Positions 1-7,651 of a DNA stretch of 17,673 bases are shown here, in pieces. Every line of letters starts with the position of its first letter. The first letter of the stretch is position 1. This stretch comes from CAYVAP01 sp964343195. Its GTDB lineage: Bacteria; Bacteroidota; Bacteroidia; J057. Where the stretch lies: assembly GCA_964343195.1 (NCBI GenBank), contig CAYFIR010000136.1, forward strand, positions 1 to 17,673, written 5' to 3'. The position numbers were made by a program, and so were the translations under genes. Under the pieces are notes generated by a model. The model saw nothing but the letters and a program-made list of their open reading frames with translations, was not told the origin of the DNA and searched no databases.

Positions 1-49
1 TAGTTCGTAGTTCGTAGTTCGTAGTTCGTAGTTCGTAGTTCGTAGTTGG
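1..49. repeat. Heptanucleotide tandem repeat, TAGTTCG x6 plus TAGTTGG
   Basis: Six perfect head-to-tail copies of TAGTTCG fill positions 1-42. A seventh copy ends in the variant TAGTTGG. The array starts at the window edge, so more copies may lie to the left. Closely related TAATTCG arrays occur at 11469-11503 and, in decayed form, at 16182-16216. No gene is supported in 1-155. Confidence 0.95.
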
Positions 50-90
50 GTACTACCCTGATTCCCATTGGGTTACAAAGATTTCACCAT

Positions 91-118
91 ATACCTTATA
101 CCCTTATACCCTTATACC
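91..118. repeat. Short tandem repeat, ATACCCTT-type octamers
   Basis: The stretch reads as ATACCTT, ATACCCTT, ATACCCTT, ATACC: two perfect 8-bp units flanked by shortened ones. It lies between the heptamer array and the first gene, and no coding frame is supported across it. A loosely similar purine-rich octamer pattern on the other strand (AAGGTATG, AAGGATAT) occurs at about 14368-14384 after lpdA. Confidence 0.8.
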
Positions 119-155
119 GCATTCCCCTATTCCTTCACTTTCTCCACGCCGCTTG

Positions 156-692
156 ATGCATACCCTAAAAAAGATCGCCATTGTAGGGCCAGAATCTACA
201 GGAAAATCCAACCTCACAGAGTCCCTGGCGGATCATTTTGGGACCGCCTGGGTTCCGGAATTTGCGCGTTATTACCTGGATCTGCTTCCACGGCCATACT
301 TACCCGAAGATCTGCCTACCATGGCACGGGGACAACTTGCGTGGGAAGCCGGACTCCATCGGCAGGCAAGCCATCATCTGTTTTGCGACACCAATTTGCT
401 GGTTTATCAGGTGTGGAGTGAGTTTAAGTATGGCTATCTACTCCCCAGCCTGAAACCCATGATCCACCTGGATGCCTATGACTTCCACTTGTTGACAGAC
501 ATCGACCTGCCCTGGCAGGACGATCCGCAGCGGGAGCATCCACACGCCCGCAAGGAGTTGTTTGATCATTATTTGAATGCATTAAGAGAGGCAGATGTTC
601 CCTTCGCAGTGGTGAGTGGGAGCGGCGAGCACCGCCTTGAGCATGCACTATGGCAGTTGGAGCAAGCCGGGATTGCTTGCAGCAAAGTATAG
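156..692 (+). CDS. NadR-type AAA ATPase / nicotinamide riboside kinase-like protein
   Basis: A 178-residue cytoplasmic P-loop protein. A Walker A motif GPESTGKS sits at residues 11-18, followed by an FARYYL segment (36-41) and CDTNLL (77-82). The stretch from about 108 to 127 reads YDFHLLTDIDLPWQDD and is characteristic of the NadR C-terminal kinase family (AAA_28). That family phosphorylates nicotinamide riboside to NMN in NAD salvage. The protein lacks the adenylyltransferase and DNA-binding domains of enterobacterial NadR, so it would be a stand-alone kinase; stand-alone members are common in Bacteroidota, often beside pnuC, but the left neighbour is outside the window. The ATG at 156 is preferred over a TTG immediately before it. 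No Shine-Dalgarno is evident. It converges with oxyR, leaving a 38-bp gap. Family is confident; exact substrate is inferred. Confidence 0.88.
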   Translation: MHTLKKIAIVGPESTGKSNLTESLADHFGTAWVPEFARYYLDLLPRPYLPEDLPTMARGQLAWEAGLHRQASHHLFCDTNLLVYQVWSEFKYGYLLPSLKPMIHLDAYDFHLLTDIDLPWQDDPQREHPHARKELFDHYLNALREADVPFAVVSGSGEHRLEHALWQLEQAGIACSKV

Positions 693-730
693 CCGCTTCG
701 ATTTACATACCTTCCCAAAAAACCCTCCCT

Positions 731-1669
731 CTACACCTTCGCGATAACCAACTCCGAAGCAGGGTAGTTGGCAGTGCTGAGCTCTCCCTCCAAAATGCCT
801 TTGATGGAATCCCCTATAGCCTGATTCAACCTATGGCGGGCAAATGGACGGTAAAAGACCAGGCTGACCTCCCGAACTGGTATGGGTGAGCTAAAATGGC
901 GGATCTTCTTCCGGCGCTCTTCGCTCAGGGTTTCACAATATAGTTCTGGCAACAGGGTGAGTCCTCCATAGCTATCTACCATATTCAGCAGGGTATCAAA
1001 GGAATTGGCCTGAAATCTGAACTGCCCGAGGGCTGACTCTCGTGGCATCAGGGAGCAGAGGTTTATGAACTGGTCACGCAGACAGTGCCCTTCCTCAAAG
1101 AGCCACACCTGTTCATGCTGTATGTCTTCCGGGGTCAGGTAAGTTTGTCCGTTTTCCTTGCCTCCATATACCCAAAGCGCTTCATAATACAGGATCATTT
1201 CCTCCAGGCTCGCGTCGGGCCAGGGGGTCGCAATGATGCCCATGTCGAGCTTTCCGGTTTTGAGGTTGGAGATGATGGTTTCAGTTGTTTGTTCGGTGAT
1301 GTTTAAATGAAGCTCGGGATAGGCCTTCATCAGTGGGCTTAAAATTCTGGGAAGCAGGGCACTGGCTATAGTAGGAATAATGCCCAGGTTTACTTCTCCG
1401 GTAATGTGGGCCTTGACCGTTCGTGCCAGATCCTGGAGCTCGTTGACATGTAGCAATACCTTTTTGGCCTCGTGGACGATTTCCCTCCCACAGTCAGTGG
1501 TCAGCACTGGCTTGGCCTTCCGGTCAAAAATCACCAGCTCCAGCTCGGATTCCAGCTTCTTCACCATGCTACTCAACGTGGCCTGGGTGACGTTACAGTG
1601 TATAGCAGCTTTGCTAAAACTCCTTAACTGATCGACCGCGACTATGTATTCCAGTTGTTGAAGGTTCAT
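731..1669 (-). CDS. oxyR: OxyR, LysR-family hydrogen peroxide-sensing regulator
   Basis: A 312-residue LysR-type regulator. The N-terminal winged helix-turn-helix spans about residues 1-60 (MNLQQLEYIVAV, then SFSKAAIHCNVTQATLS), and the substrate-binding-like domain about 90-300. The segment GHCLRDQ at 194-200 holds Cys196, with a second cysteine at 205. Their 9-residue spacing and context match the C199/C208 peroxide-sensing disulfide of E. coli OxyR, which separates this protein from generic LysR regulators. The start is placed at 1669 because family members begin MN-L-x-L-Y; an in-frame ATG 12 codons upstream would add a non-homologous extension running into the divergent promoter region. 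It is transcribed divergently from the peroxiredoxin gene, the usual oxyR/peroxidase arrangement, which supports peroxide-dependent activation of the neighbour. Confidence 0.95.
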   Translation of the reverse strand: MNLQQLEYIVAVDQLRSFSKAAIHCNVTQATLSSMVKKLESELELVIFDRKAKPVLTTDCGREIVHEAKKVLLHVNELQDLARTVKAHITGEVNLGIIPTIASALLPRILSPLMKAYPELHLNITEQTTETIISNLKTGKLDMGIIATPWPDASLEEMILYYEALWVYGGKENGQTYLTPEDIQHEQVWLFEEGHCLRDQFINLCSLMPRESALGQFRFQANSFDTLLNMVDSYGGLTLLPELYCETLSEERRKKIRHFSSPIPVREVSLVFYRPFARHRLNQAIGDSIKGILEGELSTANYPASELVIAKV

Positions 1670-1713
1670 GTATGCCCCATTAGTATAGACAGTATCAATA
1701 GTCAAGATAGAAA

Positions 1714-1730
1714 ATAGCTGTTTGATCTAT
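1714..1730. promoter_or_regulatory. Candidate OxyR operator dyad
   Basis: In the oxyR-peroxiredoxin intergenic region an ATAG...CTAT inverted repeat with a 9-bp spacer occupies 1714-1730. Further ATAG half-sites lie at 1685, 1698 and 1707. OxyR sites in Proteobacteria are built from ATAG-N7-CTAT units, so spacing here is 2 bp longer than that consensus. The dyad overlaps the candidate -33 box of the peroxiredoxin promoter. Assignment rests on location and half-site pattern only. Confidence 0.4.
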
Positions 1731-1752
1731 GTCAATAATCTCATCACCTTTG
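1721..1752 (+). promoter_or_regulatory. Candidate Bacteroidota-type promoter for the peroxiredoxin
   Basis: TTTG at 1721-1724 is followed after 20 bp by CACCTTTG at 1745-1752. The second box matches the Bacteroidota -7 consensus TAnnTTTG except for its first base. It would give a leader of about 50 nt before the ATG at 1808. Confidence 0.35.
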
Positions 1753-1807
1753 TCTCATCACCCTCCTGCGATCCCAGCCATTTACTTAAAATAAGAAGTC
1801 CCACAAA

Positions 1808-2467
1808 ATGGAAACTAACACAGAACAGACTTACTCGATGCCTCGCATTGGCGATCAGGCACCTGACTTTGAAGCACTTACCACAACCGGCAAAATCAAA
1901 TTTTCAGAATTTGCCCAGGACAAGTGGGTGGTTATGTTCTCTCACCCCGCCGACTTCACGCCGGTATGTACCACCGAGATGAGTGGCTTTGCCTCTCGCA
2001 AGGCTGAGTTCGACGCACTGAACACAGAGCTACTTGGCCTGAGCATCGACAGCATCCATGCTCACCTGGGCTGGGTTGCCAATGTAAAGGAGAAGACCGG
2101 TGTTTATTTTGACTTCCCCATCATTGCGGACCTGGACATGAAAGTGGCCAAGCTCTACGGCATGCTTCAGCCCAATGAAAGTGAAACAGCAGCTGTCCGC
2201 GCGGTTTTCTTCATCGACCCCAGCAAGAAAATCCGCCTCATCATGTACTATCCGCTGAATTTAGGCCGCAACATGGATGAGATCCTGCGGGCCCTGCAGG
2301 GACTGCAATTCTCTGACAAGCACAGCGTCGCGCTTCCCCTGGACTGGAAGCCCGGTGAGCAGGTGATTGTACCTCCACCCAAGACTCTGGACGAAATGGA
2401 ACAGCGCCTGGCTGACACCACCATTGATCGGGTGGACTTTTACCTGGCCCGCAAGACCATTAAGTAA
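1808..2467 (+). CDS. 1-Cys (Prx6-type) peroxiredoxin
   Basis: A 219-residue thiol peroxidase that reduces hydrogen peroxide and organic hydroperoxides. The thioredoxin-fold domain (about 12-165) carries the active-site motif HPADFTPVCTTE at 46-57, with peroxidatic Cys54, Thr51 and the conserved arginine Arg131. A Prx6-type C-terminal dimerisation domain follows (about 166-219, including LPLDWKPGEQVIVPPP). Cys54 is the only cysteine in the protein, so there is no resolving cysteine and it must be recycled by an external thiol. Length is typical of the family. It is divergent from oxyR and followed by a strong terminator, so it forms a single-gene transcript probably induced by OxyR. No clear Shine-Dalgarno precedes the ATG. 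Confidence 0.95.
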   Translation: METNTEQTYSMPRIGDQAPDFEALTTTGKIKFSEFAQDKWVVMFSHPADFTPVCTTEMSGFASRKAEFDALNTELLGLSIDSIHAHLGWVANVKEKTGVYFDFPIIADLDMKVAKLYGMLQPNESETAAVRAVFFIDPSKKIRLIMYYPLNLGRNMDEILRALQGLQFSDKHSVALPLDWKPGEQVIVPPPKTLDEMEQRLADTTIDRVDFYLARKTIK

Positions 2468-2569
2468 GGAATGGAATTGATGCAGCATGTCGAATACAGT
2501 AGAAGGGGCTAAGCTCGCAACATAGCCGCCCCCTGTTGCTGTCCATCATTTACCAGAATCCATACCCTG

Positions 2570-2610
2570 GAACCGTTCGTCTCTGCTTTGAGGCGGGCGG
2601 TTCTGTTTTT
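2570..2610 (+). terminator. Rho-independent terminator after the peroxiredoxin
   Basis: A 14-bp stem pairs 2570-2583 (GAACCGTTCGTCTC) with 2590-2603 (GAGGCGGGCGGTTC), including three G-U wobbles, around a 6-nt loop. It is followed by TGTTTTT. It lies about 100 bp after the peroxiredoxin stop. Confidence 0.85.
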
Positions 2611-3058
2611 AGGGTAAGTCCCATAATCGGGTGGGTGCACCCTCTGATTCACAGGTAAGAGTTGACATTTTTATCTAAAAATCTGACAACAAATCCACCG
2701 TTAGGTGGCTTTTCTAACTAAAGCAATTTTCACCAGCCGGGTACAGAGACCCTCATATTCCAGCCCGGATCTTACATTATTTCCCCTCTTCATTTCTCCG
2801 CTCATACCCCTTTGGATGACGTGGGAGCGACGGTTTAAAAATTAATTGACGATTAAAGCAGGGAAAAGAGCCATTGGATACAATATTAGGGTAGGTATCA
2901 AGGCAAAATCTTTCGCATTTATTTCATTTTGTGTAATTTTGAATTGCGAAAAAATCTGGAAGTCAACAACAGATTAGACTGATGACTTTCATGGCTAATG
3001 ATACAATTGATCTTTGTACTTTAGTGAATCCATCTCTCGAGCGTTAACCAAATTTACC
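2611..3058. other. AT-rich intergenic region before the PKD-protein gene
   Basis: No gene is supported here. A small hairpin, CCACC GTTA GGTGG followed by CTTTTCT (2695-2715), could be a second weak terminator. The region becomes strongly AT-rich towards its right end, where the candidate promoter of the next gene lies. Confidence 0.6.
2911..2941 (+). promoter_or_regulatory. Candidate promoter for the secreted PKD protein
   Basis: TAATTTTG at 2934-2941 is an exact match to the Bacteroidota -7 consensus TAnnTTTG. TTTC at 2911-2914, one mismatch from the -33 TTTG box, lies 19 bp upstream. This predicts a leader of roughly 110 nt. A poorer alternative -7 box, TACTTTAG, occurs at 3017-3024. Confidence 0.45.
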
Positions 3059-6000
3059 ATGAAGCGATCGCTTTACTCTGGTCTTCTGGGATTTCTACTA
3101 TTAATTCTACTCCCCATCCTATCCAAGGCTACCCACGTGATGGGTACCGACATCACCTATGAGTGTACGGGTAGCTGTACCTACCGTGTATACCTCAAGG
3201 TGTACTATGATTGTACCGGTGGGGCCTGGAGTTCACAGGTTCCGGTGAGTGCCAACCAGGGCCCCAATGCCCCTACTCCTCCGGGTAGCCTGGACCTCGT
3301 ACCTGAGGGAGGCTGTGCTTCCCCCGTCCCTAGCAACTCATTCACACAGAGCTATCAGGAGGTCACTCCCATATGTCCGGCTCTGCTTAATCCACCTCCG
3401 GGGGTACCCTACCCCACCGGATGTGAAAACACCACTAACCCCTCTATCAATGGCGTTGCGGAGGCTATTTATGTCTACGACTACGACCTCTGTAGCTTCG
3501 CCTGTGATTCTGTAACCCTGGAGTTCTCCAACTGTGCCCGTAACGACATCATTACCTCCATCGGGGGTGTTTCAAAAGGCTGCCTCTACGTTGGTACAGC
3601 AGGAATCGACCTCACCTCGACTACCTGTAACAACTCCCCCGTATTCCAGGATCCCATCACGGGAGCCTCTCTTCCTCCCATCGCATATATCTGCGCCGGA
3701 GAGACCACCACTTTCAACCAGGGTGCATTCGATCCGGATGGAGACTCCCTCGCCTACCGCTTTACCAACTGTTTGCAGGGGAATTCCAACCTTGTCAACT
3801 ACAATCCGGGCTATGGCCCTCAGGCCCCACTCGGCCCTACCTGGGACGTTCAGATTGATCCGATCACGGGTGACATCTCCTTTAATCCGAGTCCTACCGG
3901 AGCGGTAGAAGTCGGCGTGATCTGTATCATCGTCGAAGAATGGCGAAATGGAGAACTGATCGGAGAAATTACGCGAGACATGCAGGTAACCGTACTGGCC
4001 AACTGTAGTTCGAGCACCCCCCTTACCTCCGGTATCACCAACCTGACCCTGGGACCTGATCAGGTGCCTGCTACCCCCATTTCATACAATGAGGTTCGTA
4101 CCTGTGCCGGAACCAATGTATGCTTTGAATTGCCCACCATCAGCCAGGATCCTAACCTGACCTATACCATGCGCTGGAACCAGGCCATCCCAGGGGCTAC
4201 CTTTACAGATGCGACCAACCCGGCCATTTCAGACACCGTTACAGGGCCGGCACCTACCGCTCGTTTCTGCTGGACCCCTCCGGTAGGCACCCGTGGCACC
4301 TACTTCTTCCTGGTGACGCTGCAGGATGATGCCTGTCCGATTCCGGGTACCAATCAGTTTACCATCATCATCTATGTAGAAGATGGGCTGGCCAATACCC
4401 AGATCGTCACCGACACAGTGGGATGTAACGATATTAACCTCGCCTATTTGCTTGATCCGATTGTACCGGGTCAGTACAGTAGTGTCATTACCTCAGTCCA
4501 GTGGACGGGCAATGGAAACCTTCAATATAATCCCAATACAACAGACAGTAGCTTTGTCCATACCTACCCGGCTCCGGGGAACTACTTTGTCAACCTGGTC
4601 CTTCAGGATACTTTCGGCTGTCGAAGTGAAGTTCCAGGTGTAGTTAATGTCCCCTATGGCGCCATAGCGGATGCAGGTCCCGATGTGACCCTGTGTGCCA
4701 ATGACCAGTTCCAGATGGGTACAACAGCTATTCCAGGGCAGACCTACCAGTGGGCACCGGCAACCAACCTAAGCAGTGCGACCTCAGCAGAACCTCTGTT
4801 CTCGCTTCCTCCCGGTCCCATTGTACAGGATAGTTTCTTCTATACCGTTACGGTCTCCGATGGGATCTGTACCACGTTTGACTATACCAAGGTGTTGATC
4901 AATCCAAGCCTTGACATAGACATTGCTCCGGCCAATCCGACCATATGTATTGGGGACTCTGTCACCTTGCGGGCCTCTGGAACCCTCCAGACTGATTATC
5001 AGTTCCTGTGGAGTACAGGAGATACGCTGGACAGCATCAGAGTCGCGCCAAATACCTCACAATCCTATTCCGTCGTAGCCTTTAACGATGGCTGTAGCAG
5101 TAGTTCCCAGGTAACAGTAAATGTACAGGTGGGGCCGCAGGCCAGTATCACCGGCGATACTGAGGCCTGTCCAAATGGAACCATTACCCTGCAGGGTGCT
5201 GGTGGCGATTCTTACCTATGGAGTGCTGGCAACTTCTCCGGTCAGTCTGTTACCCTGAGCGGGATTACTGGCGACTCTACGGTTTACCTGACAGCATTTG
5301 ATGATGCAGGCTGCCCTGGCCCAATGGATTCTGTTACCTTATCCCCTCTCCCCATTCCTACCGTGGGCTTTTCTGCGGACCTGGTGTGTGAAGGTAGCCC
5401 CACACAGTTCACTGATACCTCTTCTGTTCCCGGAGGAAATATAGTCGCCTGGAGTTGGGACTTCAACGATGGTACTGGGACAATTGGAGCTGCGCCAAAA
5501 CATACATTCTCTCAACCTGGGGTGTATAACATCTCACTGGAAGCCACGTCTGACCGAGGCTGTCGCAATACCGCAGTTCAACAGATAGAAGTCAATGCTG
5601 CTCCTACGGTTGACTTCACCGTAGAAGAAGTCTGTGAAGGCTCTCCCAGTCCCTTCAATGATGCGACTACTGTCGAGCCAGGAACTGAGCTCGATACGTA
5701 TAGCTGGACGTTTGGTGATGGGGCCAATTTTACCGGCAACCCCAACACCAGCCATGTTTATAAGACCTATGGCAACTACAACGTGACCCTCCGAGTGACT
5801 ACCCTCGAAGGATGTGTAGATTCCTTCACCCGTACTACCTTCGTTCATCCTAACCCCGTTTCTGATTTCACTTTCGAAGAAGTATGCGAAGGTCGCAATG
5901 TTCGCTTTACCAGCCTCGCAAGTGCTGCTGGAGACCGCGACTATGTGGCAGAATGGGCCTGGGACTTTGGACAGGACCCGGCAGATCCCGGAAACTTCTC

Positions 6001-7399
6001 CACAGAGGCCAATCCACGCCGCTTCTATGATTCTACCGGAGTTTACCTGGTGAACCTGGCGGTAGTTTCCAACAATGGCTGTGTGGATGATACCACCATT
6101 GCCATGACGGTATACGAAACTCCGGTGGCTGACTTCACCTACGACCAGACCTGTGACAATGTCCAGACTGTGTATACCCAGACCGCGACGACCAATCCGG
6201 CTACCCCAATTGACAGTTACTTCTGGGATCTCGGTGACAGCAGCACCATAGCTGAAGGGCCGACAGCCCGCATCACCTACGGCATTGGAAACTACGGTAC
6301 CTATCCCGTTACGCTGATTGTAGGAAGTAATGTCGGCTGTACCGATACCATCACCAAGGATGTGTTCATTAATCCTTCTCCGGCACCCAGGTTCTCTGCT
6401 TTGCCCGTCTGCTTGCTGGACTCCACCAATTTCCGGGATTCCACTACGTTGAGCCGTGGAAGCATCACCGAGCGCCGCTGGGAGTTTGGAGACGGACGGA
6501 TAACCTTCGGATTCAACCCAACTCATGAGTACCGTACCGATGGCTCCTATTCCGTACGACTGACGGCTACTTCAGACTCTGGCTGTGTTCGGAGCACCCA
6601 AAGGAATGTGGTAGTTCACCCGATTCCGGAACTTCTGCAGCTGCGTGAAGATTCGGTCTGCTTTGGCAATCCAGCCGCGATCTACGCGGTTTCAACCGAG
6701 GGGGTAAAAGTAAACTGGTACTACAATGAGAATGATACCATGCCTTTCCACGTGGGCAATGCCTTCCTTACCGATCCACTGCCTGTGTCTACCACATATT
6801 ATGTAGAGCCAGAATCACGCTTCGGCTGTAAAGATGACCGTACCGCCATCATCGCAACAGTCTACGAAGGCGCTGATATGGAACTGGTTATCAGCGACGA
6901 AAAAGTAGAAGCTCCAGGAGCAATTGTGGAATTCAAGGTAGCTTCTACCCTGCCCATCAGCGCCTACACCTGGTCATTTGGGGACGGAACTGCCAATCAA
7001 ACTGGCCCCAACCCTGTGTACGAGTACCAGTATCCGGGCAAGTATGTCGTACGGGTAAATACCGTAGACCAATGGGGATGTGAAGCCAGCCTGAACGGTC
7101 TGGTTGAGGTAACTCAACTGGTGGACATCTTCACTCCCACAGCGTTTACCCCCAATGGTGATAACAACAATGACACCTATCGCATCAGCTATGTGAACAT
7201 CCGGGATTTCCAGATCCAGATTTTCAATCGCTGGGGCCAACTGGTCTTTGAGTCCGACAACCCCGATTTTGAGTGGGACGGAGTCAATACCAAGAACATG
7301 CGTCCGGTAGGAGAAGGGGTTTACGTAGCAGTCATCAAGGCACATGACCTCGATGGAAATGACATAGAAGAAAGCCGAACCATCACCGTTTTCCGGTAG
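3059..7399 (+). CDS. Large secreted PKD-repeat protein with type B T9SS / gliding-motility C-terminal domain
   Basis: A 1446-residue exported protein. Residues 1-25 form a signal peptide (MKRSLYSG, a LLLILL core, cleavage near SKA). Next is a cysteine-rich N-terminal region (THVMGTDITYEC onward) of a kind frequent in Bacteroidota surface proteins. PKD/Ig-like modules follow: one near 480-520, then a run at about 770-1187 (signatures WSWDFNDG, YSWTFGDG, WAWDFGQD, YFWDLGDS, RRWEFGDG) and one at 1273-1351 (YTWSFGDG). The last about 92 residues (TPTAFTPNGDNNND, then IFNRWGQLVF) are a gliding-motility-associated, type B T9SS sorting domain, so the product should cross the outer membrane and be attached or released. 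The chosen ATG starts the signal peptide; an upstream in-frame TTG at 3014 would bury it. Such proteins are typically adhesins or matrix components; no catalytic domain is evident. It is flanked by terminators, so probably monocistronic. Confidence 0.93.
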   Translation: MKRSLYSGLLGFLLLILLPILSKATHVMGTDITYECTGSCTYRVYLKVYYDCTGGAWSSQVPVSANQGPNAPTPPGSLDLVPEGGCASPVPSNSFTQSYQEVTPICPALLNPPPGVPYPTGCENTTNPSINGVAEAIYVYDYDLCSFACDSVTLEFSNCARNDIITSIGGVSKGCLYVGTAGIDLTSTTCNNSPVFQDPITGASLPPIAYICAGETTTFNQGAFDPDGDSLAYRFTNCLQGNSNLVNYNPGYGPQAPLGPTWDVQIDPITGDISFNPSPTGAVEVGVICIIVEEWRNGELIGEITRDMQVTVLANCSSSTPLTSGITNLTLGPDQVPATPISYNEVRTCAGTNVCFELPTISQDPNLTYTMRWNQAIPGATFTDATNPAISDTVTGPAPTARFCWTPPVGTRGTYFFLVTLQDDACPIPGTNQFTIIIYVEDGLANTQIVTDTVGCNDINLAYLLDPIVPGQYSSVITSVQWTGNGNLQYNPNTTDSSFVHTYPAPGNYFVNLVLQDTFGCRSEVPGVVNVPYGAIADAGPDVTLCANDQFQMGTTAIPGQTYQWAPATNLSSATSAEPLFSLPPGPIVQDSFFYTVTVSDGICTTFDYTKVLINPSLDIDIAPANPTICIGDSVTLRASGTLQTDYQFLWSTGDTLDSIRVAPNTSQSYSVVAFNDGCSSSSQVTVNVQVGPQASITGDTEACPNGTITLQGAGGDSYLWSAGNFSGQSVTLSGITGDSTVYLTAFDDAGCPGPMDSVTLSPLPIPTVGFSADLVCEGSPTQFTDTSSVPGGNIVAWSWDFNDGTGTIGAAPKHTFSQPGVYNISLEATSDRGCRNTAVQQIEVNAAPTVDFTVEEVCEGSPSPFNDATTVEPGTELDTYSWTFGDGANFTGNPNTSHVYKTYGNYNVTLRVTTLEGCVDSFTRTTFVHPNPVSDFTFEEVCEGRNVRFTSLASAAGDRDYVAEWAWDFGQDPADPGNFSTEANPRRFYDSTGVYLVNLAVVSNNGCVDDTTIAMTVYETPVADFTYDQTCDNVQTVYTQTATTNPATPIDSYFWDLGDSSTIAEGPTARITYGIGNYGTYPVTLIVGSNVGCTDTITKDVFINPSPAPRFSALPVCLLDSTNFRDSTTLSRGSITERRWEFGDGRITFGFNPTHEYRTDGSYSVRLTATSDSGCVRSTQRNVVVHPIPELLQLREDSVCFGNPAAIYAVSTEGVKVNWYYNENDTMPFHVGNAFLTDPLPVSTTYYVEPESRFGCKDDRTAIIATVYEGADMELVISDEKVEAPGAIVEFKVASTLPISAYTWSFGDGTANQTGPNPVYEYQYPGKYVVRVNTVDQWGCEASLNGLVEVTQLVDIFTPTAFTPNGDNNNDTYRISYVNIRDFQIQIFNRWGQLVFESDNPDFEWDGVNTKNMRPVGEGVYVAVIKAHDLDGNDIEESRTITVFR

Positions 7400-7444
7400 G
7401 GTTAGGCATAATGATTTTTTGGTAACGCTCGACATTTTGTCACC

Positions 7445-7482
7445 AGGCGGGTACTCCATTGGGGTGCCCGCCTTGGTTTTTT
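7445..7482 (+). terminator. Rho-independent terminator after the PKD-protein gene
   Basis: AGGCGGGTACTCC (7445-7457) pairs with GGGGTGCCCGCCT (7461-7473): a 13-bp stem with two G-U pairs and an ATT loop. A T-run follows at 7477-7482. The remaining 170 bp up to the next start hold no recognisable gene and no convincing promoter. Confidence 0.88.
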
Positions 7483-7651
7483 AGAAAAAAGAGAGACCGC
7501 TGCACTGTGAGATCACTTCGTTGCGAGAAGTCAGATGGAAGAAAAAAAGAAGAGAATTTTCGTACCCCTCGCTGGGCAATGCCAGTCCCCCCCTGACTTC
7601 CCTCCCTTCCGCCCCGAAAAATCCTTAAATTGTTGGCTCAACCCTACACCT

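Noticed and set aside
68..421. A 117-codon plus-strand open frame overlapping the NadR-like gene
   Set aside because: It is an out-of-frame shadow of a gene with a clear Walker A motif and crosses the octamer repeat.
3014..3058. Upstream TTG start for the PKD protein
   Set aside because: It would place 15 extra residues before a well-formed signal peptide that begins at the ATG at 3059.
5534..6526. A 330-codon minus-strand open frame inside the PKD-protein gene
   Set aside because: It mirrors the PKD repeats on the sense strand and shows no independent domain, signal or promoter.
7535..7651. Upstream ATG giving a 39-residue extension of the EutBC fusion
   Set aside because: The extension is proline-rich and unlike EutB. 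The next ATG begins directly before a twin-arginine signal.
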